This document shows, piece after piece, positions 8,235 to 16,663 of a stretch of 64,000 nucleotides of DNA. Position 1 is the stretch's first letter; the number at the start of each line of letters is the position of its first letter. The notes below the pieces were generated by a model. The model did not search any database. It was not told the origin of the DNA and saw only the letters and a list, made by a program, of their open reading frames with translations. Origin of the DNA: Mariprofundus ferrinatatus (GTDB taxonomy: Bacteria; Pseudomonadota; Zetaproteobacteria; Mariprofundales; Mariprofundaceae); assembly GCF_002795825.1 (NCBI RefSeq), contig NZ_CP018800.1, positions 1,116,001 to 1,180,000 on the forward strand. Direction: 5' to 3'. The position numbers and the translations under genes are program-made.

Positions 8235-9188
8235 ATGTTGCGCTCCTGCTTATTGATCCTCTCGTTGATTATTACTTCATGTTCTGCGCCTGCCGATATA
8301 CGCGACAGCCGTTTTATCATGGGCACACTGGTGGAGTTCACTGTAACAGGGATGGATGAAGCAACCGCAACGACTGCCATTTCCGAGGCTGCGAACGAGA
8401 TGCAGCGTATCGAGGATCTGTTCACCATCTACGGTGATCACGACAACAGTATCAAACAGTTCAACAGAAGTGAGATTGGCGTTCCGCTCTTATTGCCTGA
8501 TGAGGTCAGCAAACTGCTGAACAGTTCATTAGAGATAAAGAAAAAGAGCAATGGCGCATATGATCCTGCGCTTGGAAAGCTGAATATGCTCTGGGGCTTT
8601 TCCCAGCCGGACTCACCCTCTTTGCCGCCTGGGAAACAGGAGATTGAAGCTGCCATTCCCCCACTCCACTGCATCGAAAAAACTGAAGCTGGCTGGATCA
8701 GATCAGATGAGCGCTGCGTTCTGGACTTTGGCGCCATAGCCAAGGGTTATGCCATTGACCGCGGCATCGAAACCTTGAAACAGCACGGCATCCATAATGC
8801 GATCATCAACGCTGGCGGCGATATCCGACTGATCGGACGTCATGGGGATCGGCCATGGCGAATCGGTATCCGCCATCCGCGAAACAAGGGCGAAGTGATC
8901 AAATCCCTGGAGCTTGAAGGTGATGTGGCAGTGGTGACATCGGGCGATTACGAGCGGTTCTATATTTATGGCGGTGCGCGCTATCACCATATTCTAAATC
9001 CCGAATCGGGTATGCCGGCAACTGAGGTTCAAAGTTCAACCGTCATGGCAGAGAGTGCCATGCTCGCAGATGCATGGAGCACTGCCCTGTTTATACTGGG
9101 CAATCAAAGCCCGGCCGTTATTGATGGCATTAACATAAAGTCTTTAATTATTGATTATAAAGGGGAAATTATCATCAATACACTGTAG
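8235..9188 (+). CDS. apbE: FAD:protein FMN transferase (lipoprotein)
   Basis: Transfers FMN from FAD to Thr/Ser of periplasmic flavoproteins such as NqrB/NqrC and RnfD/RnfG. From ATG 8235 the protein starts with a lipoprotein signal whose lipobox ends ITSC at residues 12-15; an in-frame ATG at 8193 would spoil it. Family motifs are MGTLVEFTV, DFGAIAKGYAIDRG, INAGGDIRLIG and the ending HHILNPESGMPA. About 317 residues is normal. No Nqr or Rnf genes are in the window. Confidence 0.9.
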   Translation: MLRSCLLILSLIITSCSAPADIRDSRFIMGTLVEFTVTGMDEATATTAISEAANEMQRIEDLFTIYGDHDNSIKQFNRSEIGVPLLLPDEVSKLLNSSLEIKKKSNGAYDPALGKLNMLWGFSQPDSPSLPPGKQEIEAAIPPLHCIEKTEAGWIRSDERCVLDFGAIAKGYAIDRGIETLKQHGIHNAIINAGGDIRLIGRHGDRPWRIGIRHPRNKGEVIKSLELEGDVAVVTSGDYERFYIYGGARYHHILNPESGMPATEVQSSTVMAESAMLADAWSTALFILGNQSPAVIDGINIKSLIIDYKGEIIINTL

Positions 9189-9297
9189 AAGTATCTGTGC
9201 TATACTGATCAACACCAGAACCCTTGATACTGAGTATTAAGAAACTAGGGTTCCACCTGACCATATAAATGAAGAGAGAAAACAGCCAGAGAATAAA

Positions 9298-9912
9298 ATG
9301 CGTGATTTCAACCCACTACTGCTAAGATTGCTGAGATCGTTCACCACACTGTTTGTCGGTGGTGCATGTATTGGTCTGCTTCACCAGTATGATCTGGCCG
9401 CAGCCGGGGTTCTGTTGGTGATTGGATCCCTGATCAGCTGGAGCACCTACAAAACAAGGCCTACTTTTGCACGCGGGTTTATTCTCATTTGTGGCACGAT
9501 CCTGACCGGAGCTCTGGGCTCACTGGTTGAACTGTGGGGCATCAAGAATGGCTACTGGAGCTACAATGGTCTTACCGATGGCCGCAATTTTCCGGCCTGG
9601 TTGCCTTTCGCATGGGGCTTCGCATTTGTAGCCCTCTACCGGATTGAGGAGTTCTGTATTCACTTTCTGGGGCTCAGGACACTGAAGGATAAAATAGTGT
9701 TGGCCGTGACACTATCTGCGATTCTGCCAACCTGGGGCGAGATCATTGCGATTAATTTCGGGGTCTGGAATTACTCCTGGGATTATCAGATGTTCGGCGT
9801 ACCGCTCTTAGCAGTGCCGCTGCTGGTCGTCTTCCATGTCGGCATCTATAGCCTGTTTTCCTTTATCTGCCACAGGCATAGGCTACAGGATCCTGTTTTC
9901 GGCCGGATATAG
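9298..9912 (+). CDS. Membrane protein of unknown function, E-x-G-x-W-x-Y type
   Basis: 204 residues with about six predicted membrane helices. Two similar blocks stand out: ELWGIKNGYWSYNG with PAWLPFAWGF, and EIIAINFGVWNYSW with a Pro-rich helix after it. Each contains Glu, then Gly-x-Trp-x-Tyr. A divergent relative lies at 11645-12382. The pattern loosely recalls CruF-like carotenoid enzymes, but I do not assign that function. It starts 109 bases after apbE, converges with the outer-membrane gene, and has only a weak ribosome-binding site (AGAG). Confidence 0.6.
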   Translation: MRDFNPLLLRLLRSFTTLFVGGACIGLLHQYDLAAAGVLLVIGSLISWSTYKTRPTFARGFILICGTILTGALGSLVELWGIKNGYWSYNGLTDGRNFPAWLPFAWGFAFVALYRIEEFCIHFLGLRTLKDKIVLAVTLSAILPTWGEIIAINFGVWNYSWDYQMFGVPLLAVPLLVVFHVGIYSLFSFICHRHRLQDPVFGRI

Positions 9913-9917
9913 GTCCT

Positions 9918-11483
9918 TTAACGCGTAAAGAGTGAAAAGTTATAGGCAAACGCCAGCGTTAACACTCTGGCCCTGAAATTTCCTTTGGGTGCAGCCATAT
10001 AACCATATTGTGCAATCATGCTGTGGGCATCGGTCAGCTGGTAGCCCAATCCTGCATTGCCCTGCCACACAAGCCCTCCTCCAACAGCCATGCCTCCGCC
10101 ACCGGCCGCACCTATGAGGCCTTCAGCTTCGATAAAAAGAGGCGAGCCAAACAGGGGTAAATGAACGCCGGCGCCGACAAGTCCGGTCATATAGGCACCG
10201 GCCTTTCCTGAATATGCAGCGAGTCCCTGACCGGTAAGAAAGAAATTTTCATGAAGGAAAGCATCCAGCTGTATTCCCAGATTATTCACGTTGAGATTGG
10301 CGTGATGCGTTCTCCAGTTCGGGGCATCCTTCAGGTAGCTCTGATGGGCTGCCCTGATTCTGAACCTTGATCCGTTGAACGAGGCCAGATCCGACATGGG
10401 GATGGTTTCCTCACCAAGATCAGGGGTAAAGAAGTGATATCCAATCTTTCCTGCCAGACTGATGGCCCTGAAGTTGGTTTCTGGAACCTTTACATAGCCG
10501 CCTGAAACCTCTGCATAGAGGTGTTCAGACAACCGCTGTTGCAGAGAGACCACGCCATCGACAATAAAACCGCCACCGGTCGCCACATTGCCGCCACCAG
10601 CCACACCTGCTGATGCGGAAAGTTTCAGCCATGTACCATCCAGAACTTCCATGCGATATCCCGCACCGAGCAGGATCTGCATGTAGCCATTACTCTTGCC
10701 GCCCATTGCCCCTTCAGATTCAATGCGCAAAAACCAGTTGTCATCGAGGTAGCGGTTCCACTCGGCACCCATTAAATGAATCGTTCGATGCTGAGCCGCA
10801 CCATTGTCCGCCAGTACTCCTGAAGGTATCCGGTAAGTGCGAAAAACTGGAGCCAGCTCCTGCTCAGCCTGAAATGCCCGCCCTACCGGTGCTGACTCCG
10901 CTTCATTCGAATAATCCCAGCCAGATCCAACAAGTGTATTAAACGGGTACTCATAAGCGAAATAAGGCTGGGTACTGTGAATAGTCCCATCCGGGAAGTC
11001 GAGGTAGCTGACACCAACCCCGAAATGGCCGAAGTGATCCGTTTTGAGTGTTACACCGGCATGGTATCGCAGCATCAGACCGCCACCGGAAAGCTGGAAA
11101 CCTCCCCTGCCACCGCCTGCCCCGACAAACAGGCCACTGTTCAACTCGAGTGCGTCGGTTAACTCTCTCTTGAGCTCGGCAGCACCACCGAGAGTAATAA
11201 ACCCACCGCGCTGCCCGGTTAAAGCTCCGTACGCAAACGGCCCAATGGAGAACCAGTCACTGATGTCGTAGAGGAAGCCACCTCCCATGAAGCCCATTTT
11301 TTCATTGGCAGGAAGGGTTACGCTTTCGTAGGTAAGGCGGAACTTTGCGGCAGTAGGCTTAATGCTCTGATCTGACTGCTTGTCGGCCGCATGCAGTATA
11401 ACCGGAGAAACGACGAGTGTTGAAAAAGATAGAACGATGAGAGCAAAGCAGAGCCGAAAAAAACGATGCGATTGAACAGCCAT
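9918..11483 (-). CDS. Outer-membrane beta-barrel protein, unknown
   Basis: About 521 residues from ATG 11483 (an in-frame start at 11531 adds 16 residues ahead of the signal peptide). An N-terminal signal peptide ends near VILHAAD. The rest consists of repeated amphipathic strands rich in Gly and aromatics, for example LSGGGLMLRYHAGVTLKTD and FFLTGQGLAAYSGKAGAY. There appear to be two related halves, each with glycine-rich loops (GAGGGRGG, GAAGGGGMAVGGG). This is consistent with a barrel of 16 or more strands, but I do not recognise the family. It converges with the preceding membrane protein gene. Confidence 0.7.
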   Translation of the reverse strand: MAVQSHRFFRLCFALIVLSFSTLVVSPVILHAADKQSDQSIKPTAAKFRLTYESVTLPANEKMGFMGGGFLYDISDWFSIGPFAYGALTGQRGGFITLGGAAELKRELTDALELNSGLFVGAGGGRGGFQLSGGGLMLRYHAGVTLKTDHFGHFGVGVSYLDFPDGTIHSTQPYFAYEYPFNTLVGSGWDYSNEAESAPVGRAFQAEQELAPVFRTYRIPSGVLADNGAAQHRTIHLMGAEWNRYLDDNWFLRIESEGAMGGKSNGYMQILLGAGYRMEVLDGTWLKLSASAGVAGGGNVATGGGFIVDGVVSLQQRLSEHLYAEVSGGYVKVPETNFRAISLAGKIGYHFFTPDLGEETIPMSDLASFNGSRFRIRAAHQSYLKDAPNWRTHHANLNVNNLGIQLDAFLHENFFLTGQGLAAYSGKAGAYMTGLVGAGVHLPLFGSPLFIEAEGLIGAAGGGGMAVGGGLVWQGNAGLGYQLTDAHSMIAQYGYMAAPKGNFRARVLTLAFAYNFSLFTR

Positions 11484-11644
11484 GTTGGTTAATTTCCCCT
11501 TTCCTGTGCAGTTAATGCTGCCCACAACCATTTCCTGAGTCTAGGCGTACGGCAAACACTTTAGCTATCTTTAAAGCAATCAGGCAACGCCTCGCTAATA
11601 AGATATAGATAAAAACACTAAAGCGCTTTGGATTAGCAAGAAAG

Positions 11645-12382
11645 TCATGATGATTTTCTAAGGATGCTATTCTGATAGCGCAATTTTGTTTTTGGGTGCA
11701 ACAGATGCATATAGACCCAGAAAACAATCGCATCAAAAACAAAGTAGAACACAGCAATACCACTGGGTGGATTGCCACTGGTCGGCCATGCGGGCACATT
11801 AAACGCAGTCTCAGGCCAATACCAGCAACCTGTCGCTGTACCAATGAGTTCAATATAGCAGACAACCGTGAACATTATTAAAAAAAACAGCCGTGATTTT
11901 TTTGCAGAAAAAAGGATAACCATAAAAGCAATCGCACACAGGAAGCCAAACCAGTCATTGGCCCAAATCAGCCATAACGTACTATAGAAAGCAGCAAGAA
12001 GCAGCAGTGTATTCTGAATGACATCTGTTTTTTTGATAATCCACGGTTTATGGGAGATCCTGAATACCAGTGCGAAGATAAGACCATGGCCAAAAAGTAG
12101 CCAAAGGGGTACATTTTCCAGCCTATAATGATACATCCCTAAACCAAGGGAGAGAAACAGCTCACCGGCCATGCCGACAAACATGCCAATCAACATCACA
12201 TGCTTTATGCGTAGCGGATATGCGCGATATGCAGCAGTGAATGCAATAAAAACCAGTAGTGTTGCAAACTCCTGACCATAACCCAGAAGAAGCTTATCTC
12301 CATACTGGCTGTCAGTCATCAGAAGTACAGGTATGCCTGTTAATGCCATGATGATAAGCCGGTAATTCTTTAAGGATTCCAC
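11645..12382 (-). CDS. Membrane protein of unknown function, related to the 9298-9912 product
   Basis: 245 residues with about seven hydrophobic segments. Two blocks resemble those of the 9298-9912 protein: ELFLSLGLGMYHYRLENVP then WLLFGHGLIFALVFRI, and ELIGTATGCWYWPETAFNVP. The spacing of Glu, Gly, aromatic and Pro residues is shared, so the two are probably distant paralogues. It lies between the outer-membrane protein and the WecA-like transferase, all on the minus strand, and may be co-transcribed. Function unknown. Confidence 0.6.
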   Translation of the reverse strand: MESLKNYRLIIMALTGIPVLLMTDSQYGDKLLLGYGQEFATLLVFIAFTAAYRAYPLRIKHVMLIGMFVGMAGELFLSLGLGMYHYRLENVPLWLLFGHGLIFALVFRISHKPWIIKKTDVIQNTLLLLAAFYSTLWLIWANDWFGFLCAIAFMVILFSAKKSRLFFLIMFTVVCYIELIGTATGCWYWPETAFNVPAWPTSGNPPSGIAVFYFVFDAIVFWVYMHLLHPKTKLRYQNSILRKSS

Positions 12383-12484
12383 GATTGAGCATCCTCACGA
12401 ACACCGGAAAACAGTGCCAGACCAACAGTTAATAATCGCAGTGATTCGCTATTAGCGCCCAATGGTTTCAGGGATCAACGGCTT

Positions 12485-14167
12485 TTAAATACTTTTTAAG
12501 ATGATGATGCAAAGTATCATAATCATACCCGTTGCCATGGGCCAATTTTTGGTTGCCTTCCTTCGATCATCCGTGGGCCAGCCATCAGCTGATTTTCTTC
12601 TAACAACCAGTTTAATCGCTATGAACAGCGGGACAGCACCAAGGCAGGCCAGTTTTGTCGCCACTGAAAATTTTTCAGGGACTTCAATGGCCGGCAGCAC
12701 CACGAAAGGAATAAACCAGGAGGTAAAAATAAGCAATATCTCAAAACTGGATGTCAGGAACTTTGTTTTGCGTTGCTTGAATTTGATTTTCAAAGCCGCC
12801 CAGATCGAGATGAAGACCATAAATATCACAGCATATAACGTCAGATCGAACTGCTCATATGAGGAGACTCCCCAGGCAAAGAGGATGACGTATGCACTGA
12901 GGTAGAAAAGACCACAGACAACCGCCAGCTGTTTTGCTTCATTTTTCCACGGAAAGGCCAATGCGACAAACACCACTACAGCAAACCCCACTGTTGCCAT
13001 CTCCGCTTCTATGGCTGTGGAGAAGAGAAGCGGCACACTGAGTCCGGCAAGGATCACATATGGAAAGAAGCTTGTAGTTTTTCCAAGCATGACTACCAGA
13101 TCATGACGCAAAACTTCAGTTTCCTTGTTCGCCTTCACAATAGTTTTAAACGATATTTGATGATGTTCACACAGGAACAAAACGCCATAGAAAACCGCCA
13201 TCAAGGCCACACCGTTGGCAAGCTGCCAGTATTCCGGAAGATCCTTTACAACCAGTGCCAGCAGGCCAAAAGAAATCATGCCAACGTAGATCATGGAAAC
13301 CACAGTCGCATGTGAGAACCCTAAAGCCAGCAGACGGTGGTGAATGTGCGTTTTATCAGGATGAAACGGACTTTTTCTTTTCACTATGCGGCGGCTCATT
13401 ACAAGAATCGTATCAACAACGGGTATACCCAGAATTATTGCAACGCTGATCGGAGCCATCTTCCCACTAGACCCAAGCATGACACCTACACTGGCAAGCG
13501 CGAAACCGAGCATAAGGCTTCCGGTGTCACCCATAAACAGTTTAGCAGGATGCGTATTGAACTTCAGGAAACCCAGAACAGCGGCAAGTATTGCAGTCAG
13601 GAGAAGGAATGCATTCCCGTTGTTGATACCCAGGGCAAACGCTCCTAAGAAGAAGCAGGAGATTGCCGTTATGCCGCCGGAGAGGCCGTCCAGGCCATCA
13701 GACAGATTCATCGAATTAGTAACACCTAAGAGGCAGACCAGTGTGATCAGAAAGGCCCATAGACCCGGAAAGGTAATATCACCGAAAGAGAACAGGTCAC
13801 CGAAAGAGTCCATCTGCACGCCTGATAGCTCTATGAAGACAACAGAGGCAATGACCTGACCGGCGAACTTAAGCTTAGGGGAAATTGCCCAGATATCATC
13901 AGCAACGCCGGTAAGCGTGGCAATCAGCAACCCTGCCAGAAACCCAAGGAGTATCCGGTCGATATCGACAAGTAGCGGCAGAATAACAAGAAGAGACAGC
14001 GCCATGCCCAGCCCACCCATTCGAGGCATGACAGTCTTGTGGACACTTCTTTCAACAGGATGGTCAACAGCACCTACAAAAGCGGCGAAGTGTGCAGACA
14101 GAGGCGTAAGCAGTAGTGACAGGATAAGGACAGTGAAAAAAAGTAGTCCCAAGTCTTCCAGTGACAT
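12485..14167 (-). CDS. WecA/MraY-family sugar-phosphate transferase with extended C-terminus
   Basis: Polyprenyl-phosphate sugar-1-phosphate transferase that starts glycan synthesis at the inner membrane. ATG 14167 follows AAGGATC; the longer frame from 14239 lacks such a site. Motifs are MPRMGGLGMAL, DDIWAISPKLKF, NSMNLSDGLDGLSGG, MGDTGSLMLGF and the WecA-like HIHHRLL. The catalytic part ends near residue 340, and about 220 further residues add some six membrane helices, which is longer than WecA. It was probably once next to the polysaccharide locus at 28.2-55 kb, now separated from it by the accessory island. Confidence 0.85.
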   Translation of the reverse strand: MSLEDLGLLFFTVLILSLLLTPLSAHFAAFVGAVDHPVERSVHKTVMPRMGGLGMALSLLVILPLLVDIDRILLGFLAGLLIATLTGVADDIWAISPKLKFAGQVIASVVFIELSGVQMDSFGDLFSFGDITFPGLWAFLITLVCLLGVTNSMNLSDGLDGLSGGITAISCFFLGAFALGINNGNAFLLLTAILAAVLGFLKFNTHPAKLFMGDTGSLMLGFALASVGVMLGSSGKMAPISVAIILGIPVVDTILVMSRRIVKRKSPFHPDKTHIHHRLLALGFSHATVVSMIYVGMISFGLLALVVKDLPEYWQLANGVALMAVFYGVLFLCEHHQISFKTIVKANKETEVLRHDLVVMLGKTTSFFPYVILAGLSVPLLFSTAIEAEMATVGFAVVVFVALAFPWKNEAKQLAVVCGLFYLSAYVILFAWGVSSYEQFDLTLYAVIFMVFISIWAALKIKFKQRKTKFLTSSFEILLIFTSWFIPFVVLPAIEVPEKFSVATKLACLGAVPLFIAIKLVVRRKSADGWPTDDRRKATKNWPMATGMIMILCIIILKSI

Positions 14168-14549
14168 TTGATAAGATCCTTCTAGTTTCGTGCTACTACT
14201 TATAGATGGTGCCTTGAAGGTTGTCAAAGTCACCAGCAAGGAAAACCTAGTGCTTAGAATCCGTACGTCAATCTAATGAAGGGTACTACCCATTATTTAT
14301 GTATGCGGCTCTTTCCTGAGCGGGTTCCACCTATCGCCCACAATCGTAATAACAGCAGTTATCGAGAGTCAATTTACATTGATTTCAATACCACAACTTG
14401 AACTTCCTGAAGCTGCACTTGGCAGTTTAATCCAAAAAACCTAGATAAGTTATCAATCTTGCGAAGTGTCAAACACTCTTGCTGGAGGCTCTCATTTGAC
14501 ACTCCGTTAACCAATCTTTCCGTTGCTTTTCATGACGCTGATCGTCAGA
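14168..14549. promoter_or_regulatory. Divergent intergenic region with inverted repeat
   Basis: 382 bases between the WecA-like gene and the winged-helix gene. The only structure I see is a 9-bp inverted repeat, AGTGTCAAA at 14465-14473 and TTTGACACT at 14495-14503, with one TCATTTGA dyad (14492-14499) inside it. It precedes the winged-helix/nucleotidyltransferase pair by 50 bases and is a candidate operator. No gene is supported here. Confidence 0.5.
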
Positions 14550-14831
14550 ATGTCATATATGCCAAAAATGACGCGAAGGAAAAGTGAACTGCTGGCTGTG
14601 ATCGAGGCATCCCCGCCACTGCCGATCTACCAGCTGGCGAACCAAACGGGGCGCAACTACCGGCGCGTTTTCGATCATGTAAAGGAGCTGGCCGCTGCCG
14701 GACTGATCAGTATCCGCCCTGCCATCCGCAACGGGCGTAAGGTCTCCATTGTCGAGAGCATCTATCAGCAGCGGCTGCAGAGGCTCGACGACATGTTTGC
14801 ATTCAAGGTGAGCATCGATGCAGCTCAGTGA
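14550..14831 (+). CDS. Winged-helix DNA-binding protein (MarR/COG4190-like)
   Basis: About 93 residues, nearly all of it a winged helix: a first helix ELLAVIEASPPLP, a helix-turn-helix LPIYQLANQTGRNYRRVFDH and VKELAAAGLISI, then a basic wing RNGRKVSIVES. The start is uncertain; ATG 14550 or 14559 are likelier than codons further upstream, and none has a strong ribosome-binding site. It overlaps the downstream nucleotidyltransferase-like gene by 14 bases, so the pair is translationally coupled. Small winged helices followed by a nucleotidyltransferase are often antitoxin/toxin-like, but neither role is shown here. Confidence 0.7.
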   Translation: MSYMPKMTRRKSELLAVIEASPPLPIYQLANQTGRNYRRVFDHVKELAAAGLISIRPAIRNGRKVSIVESIYQQRLQRLDDMFAFKVSIDAAQ

Positions 14832-15333
14832 GGCTGCGTCAAGGCTGCTGGCCCTGCTCGATCCCGAGGGGGTGCTGATCGGCGGCATCTGCGGCGCCGT
14901 CTACGGCGTGGAGCGATTCACCCCCGGTGTCGATATTGCCGCAGAGCTCGATCCCGATGTGATTGTACAGCGATTGCATGATGCAGGCATCGCCTCGGAT
15001 GTGCGGCGCAGCAGTGAGCCAGGGGATCTGAGCTGGGTGGTTCATGGGGCGTATGAAGGTATCGACTTTCAGGTGCTTCCGGCTTCGGAAACAGGAATCT
15101 CACCGGCGCGCTTTGAGATGAAGGCTGGCCTCCGCATTGCCATCATCTCAGATTTCATCACCAGCAAGTGTATCGCCGCAGGGCAGCAGGATATGCATGA
15201 TGTGGCTGCCCTTAGCCTGATGCATCCCGAGCTTGAGCAGTTCAGTCGTGATTGTGCTGCAAAGCATGGCTGCCTGGAGAAGCTGGAGTCGTGGCTTGAT
15301 GATCAGCGTTTAAAACAGCGTTACAATCGATAA
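14818..15333 (+). CDS. Nucleotidyltransferase-fold protein with altered active site
   Basis: 171 residues. The N-terminal block GVLIGGICGAVYGVERFTPG resembles the GG-x(n)-G-x-x-R-x-T-x-D-x-D start of minimal nucleotidyltransferases used in toxin-antitoxin and AbiEii-like systems. The usual first Asp is replaced by Gly (TPGVD), so catalysis may be weakened or lost. A later segment DFQVLPASE and the helical RFEMKAGLRIAIISDFITSK are typical of the fold. It is coupled to the winged-helix gene and followed by a strong terminator. It could be an inactive partner or regulator; function is inferred. Confidence 0.6.
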   Translation: MQLSEAASRLLALLDPEGVLIGGICGAVYGVERFTPGVDIAAELDPDVIVQRLHDAGIASDVRRSSEPGDLSWVVHGAYEGIDFQVLPASETGISPARFEMKAGLRIAIISDFITSKCIAAGQQDMHDVAALSLMHPELEQFSRDCAAKHGCLEKLESWLDDQRLKQRYNR

Positions 15334-15351
15334 CAAACAGCCGAGGAACGA

Positions 15352-15383
15352 AAAAGGGGAGCAGCCGGATGGGCTCCCCTTTT
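15352..15383 (+). terminator. Rho-independent terminator of the winged-helix/nucleotidyltransferase pair
   Basis: Perfect 11-bp stem AAAAGGGGAGC / GCTCCCCTTTT with a 10-nt loop, followed by CTTT, 18 bases past the stop. Confidence 0.85.
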
Positions 15384-15503
15384 CTTTGAACTGGCTACTG
15401 TTCAAACAATCAGTCGCAAATGTCGGTTTGTATAAGGTGCATTATCGCAAGCTAGGCACTGTCGATGGACATCTCCTCCCTACTCTATTGAGTAACCAAT
15501 GTG

Positions 15504-15726
15504 TCAAATGACAAGCGCCTAGTGGACATTTTGTGTTTTTTCATTTGAAAGACAGGTGTGTCATTTGAAACATTTTCTTTTTGTCAGATGACTAACTCAT
15601 TGCTCAAATGAGAGATAATATTGACCCTGCCCTGCTTCTCTCATTTGAGAATCCATTCTTTCAAATGACATACCCGGTTTCATCTGAGCCGACTTGTGTC
15701 AAATGAACCATCGCTTTTTCAAATGA
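15504..15726. repeat. Array of ten TCANNTGA dyads with ~20-bp spacing
   Basis: Ten 8-bp dyads start at 15504, 15541, 15561, 15584, 15604, 15641, 15661, 15680, 15699 and 15719. Eight have AA or TT in the centre, one GA and one TC. Gaps between starts are 37, 20, 23, 20, 37, 20, 19, 19 and 20 bases, close to two (or nearly four) helical turns. Chance expectation is far below one in this length. The array lies between two convergent genes, past a terminator, so it is not an ordinary promoter region. Function unknown. Confidence 0.85.
15665..15708. repeat. 44-bp direct repeat, left copy
   Basis: Matches 19173-19216 at 38 of 44 positions, including the first 21 without a mismatch. It overlaps the last third of the TCANNTGA array. 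The two copies bracket 3.5 kb holding higBA, a small gene and hipBA. Confidence 0.85.
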
Positions 15727-15806
15727 ATGGCTTTTGCATTTCAAGATCAGAAATCACCATGAGGGACAGCTGGCTAGGAGCCAGGGCCAAGGGGTTGCCT
15801 GATAGC

Positions 15807-16088
15807 TTAAGCCAGTGAAATAGTCAGCCGCTTTCCAATAGCCTCAGCTGCAGCCTCCAGTGTCAGAAGAGTTACCGAAGGGTTGTTTGGGTCAAGAAGG
15901 CGATCTACAGATGAACGACTCGTGCTCATTTTTTCTGCAAGCGCTTTTTTGGAGATATGCATTTTTTCCATTTCTTGCTGTAACTGGAAAGCGAGAACAC
16001 GCTTGATCGCAGTTGCCTTTGCATCAGCAAGCATTCCCTCTTCGACTAAAAAGTCTTCAAAATTCGAACCAATATGCTTACTCATCAT
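15807..16088 (-). CDS. higA: HigA-type antitoxin (XRE family)
   Basis: 93 residues. The helix-turn-helix ISKKALAEKMSTSRSSVDRL is followed by LLDPNNPSVTLLTLEAAAEA and a short strand RLTISLA, typical of HigA antitoxins paired with Gp49-like HigB. ATG 16088 overlaps the higB stop (ATGA) and is preceded by AAAGGAG. It should bind HigB and repress the operon at the GTGTACC/GGTACAC palindrome upstream. Confidence 0.88.
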   Translation of the reverse strand: MMSKHIGSNFEDFLVEEGMLADAKATAIKRVLAFQLQQEMEKMHISKKALAEKMSTSRSSVDRLLDPNNPSVTLLTLEAAAEAIGKRLTISLA

Positions 16089-16375
16089 TTCTCTCCTTTA
16101 ACTTCTTTCAATCTGTTGCGAGCCAATTTCTTATCGTTATCAGGCGTTGCCTGAGTTTTCTTTACAAATCCGTGTAGCAACACAATTTCGCCTTCTATCA
16201 TCGCAAAAAGAACTCGGCCAATTCCATTTTTCATCTTTGAGCGAACTTCCCAGATATCTCTTTCAATGTTGTCGACCAATGGCATCCCAATTGGCCAGCC
16301 AAACTGAACGGTCTGGATATCTCTTCCAATTACCTTCCGATCTTCCAAATCTAAGCCCTTCAGCCATTCTCTCAC
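16085..16375 (-). CDS. higB: HigB-type toxin (Gp49-like), true N-terminus probably further upstream
   Basis: RelE-superfamily mRNA interferase. The visible part from GTG 16375 includes VREWLKGLDLEDRKVIG, TVQFGWPIGMPLVD and VLLHGFVKKTQATP, all typical. However, the same frame continues upstream with PIPAKFYRTARGNEP, which belongs to the conserved N-terminus of this family. No ATG, GTG or TTG exists in that extension before a stop codon. An ATT at 16415-16417, ten bases after AAAGAGA, is a possible rare start. Either start usage is unusual or the start codon was lost. Confidence 0.8.
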   Translation of the reverse strand: MREWLKGLDLEDRKVIGRDIQTVQFGWPIGMPLVDNIERDIWEVRSKMKNGIGRVLFAMIEGEIVLLHGFVKKTQATPDNDKKLARNRLKEVKGEK

Positions 16376-16442
16376 CGGCTCATTCCCTCTCGCGGTTCGG
16401 TAGAATTTTGCTGGAATTGGCTTAAGTCTCTTTATTCGTCGA

Positions 16443-16472
16443 AGTGTACCAAAATAGGTACACCAATGTCAA
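16443..16472 (-). promoter_or_regulatory. higBA promoter and operator
   Basis: On the minus strand TTGACA (16467-16472) and TACACT (16443-16448) lie 18 bases apart. Overlapping them is a perfect inverted repeat GTGTACC / GGTACAC (16444-16450, 16457-16463), well placed for autorepression by HigA. Confidence 0.65.
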
Positions 16473-16663
16473 TGTATTTATTTGCGATACGTTATACTGA
16501 CATTTTATATTTATACGTTGGCATGCCAATCGATAAACACCAGGTAATTCCCTTCAAGATAAAAATGATGCACCCTGATGAGGGGCTATTATTTCAAAAT
16601 AAATAAAAAAATGACGATTCTGTGCCAAATTGACACACACTTTCCAAACCTGCACCCTGCTGA

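Noticed and set aside
12501-13859. Several plus-strand open frames
   Set aside because: All antisense to the WecA-like transferase gene; no ribosome-binding sites and no protein-like motifs.
15675-15710. Integron attC-like site
   Set aside because: The segment begins with GTTT and ends with AAC, the reverse of the AAC...GTT arrangement required in attC, and no IntI is recognisable.
15504-15726. CRISPR array
   Set aside because: The repeated unit is only 8 bp with spacers of about 12 bp and variable orientation, and no cas genes are present.
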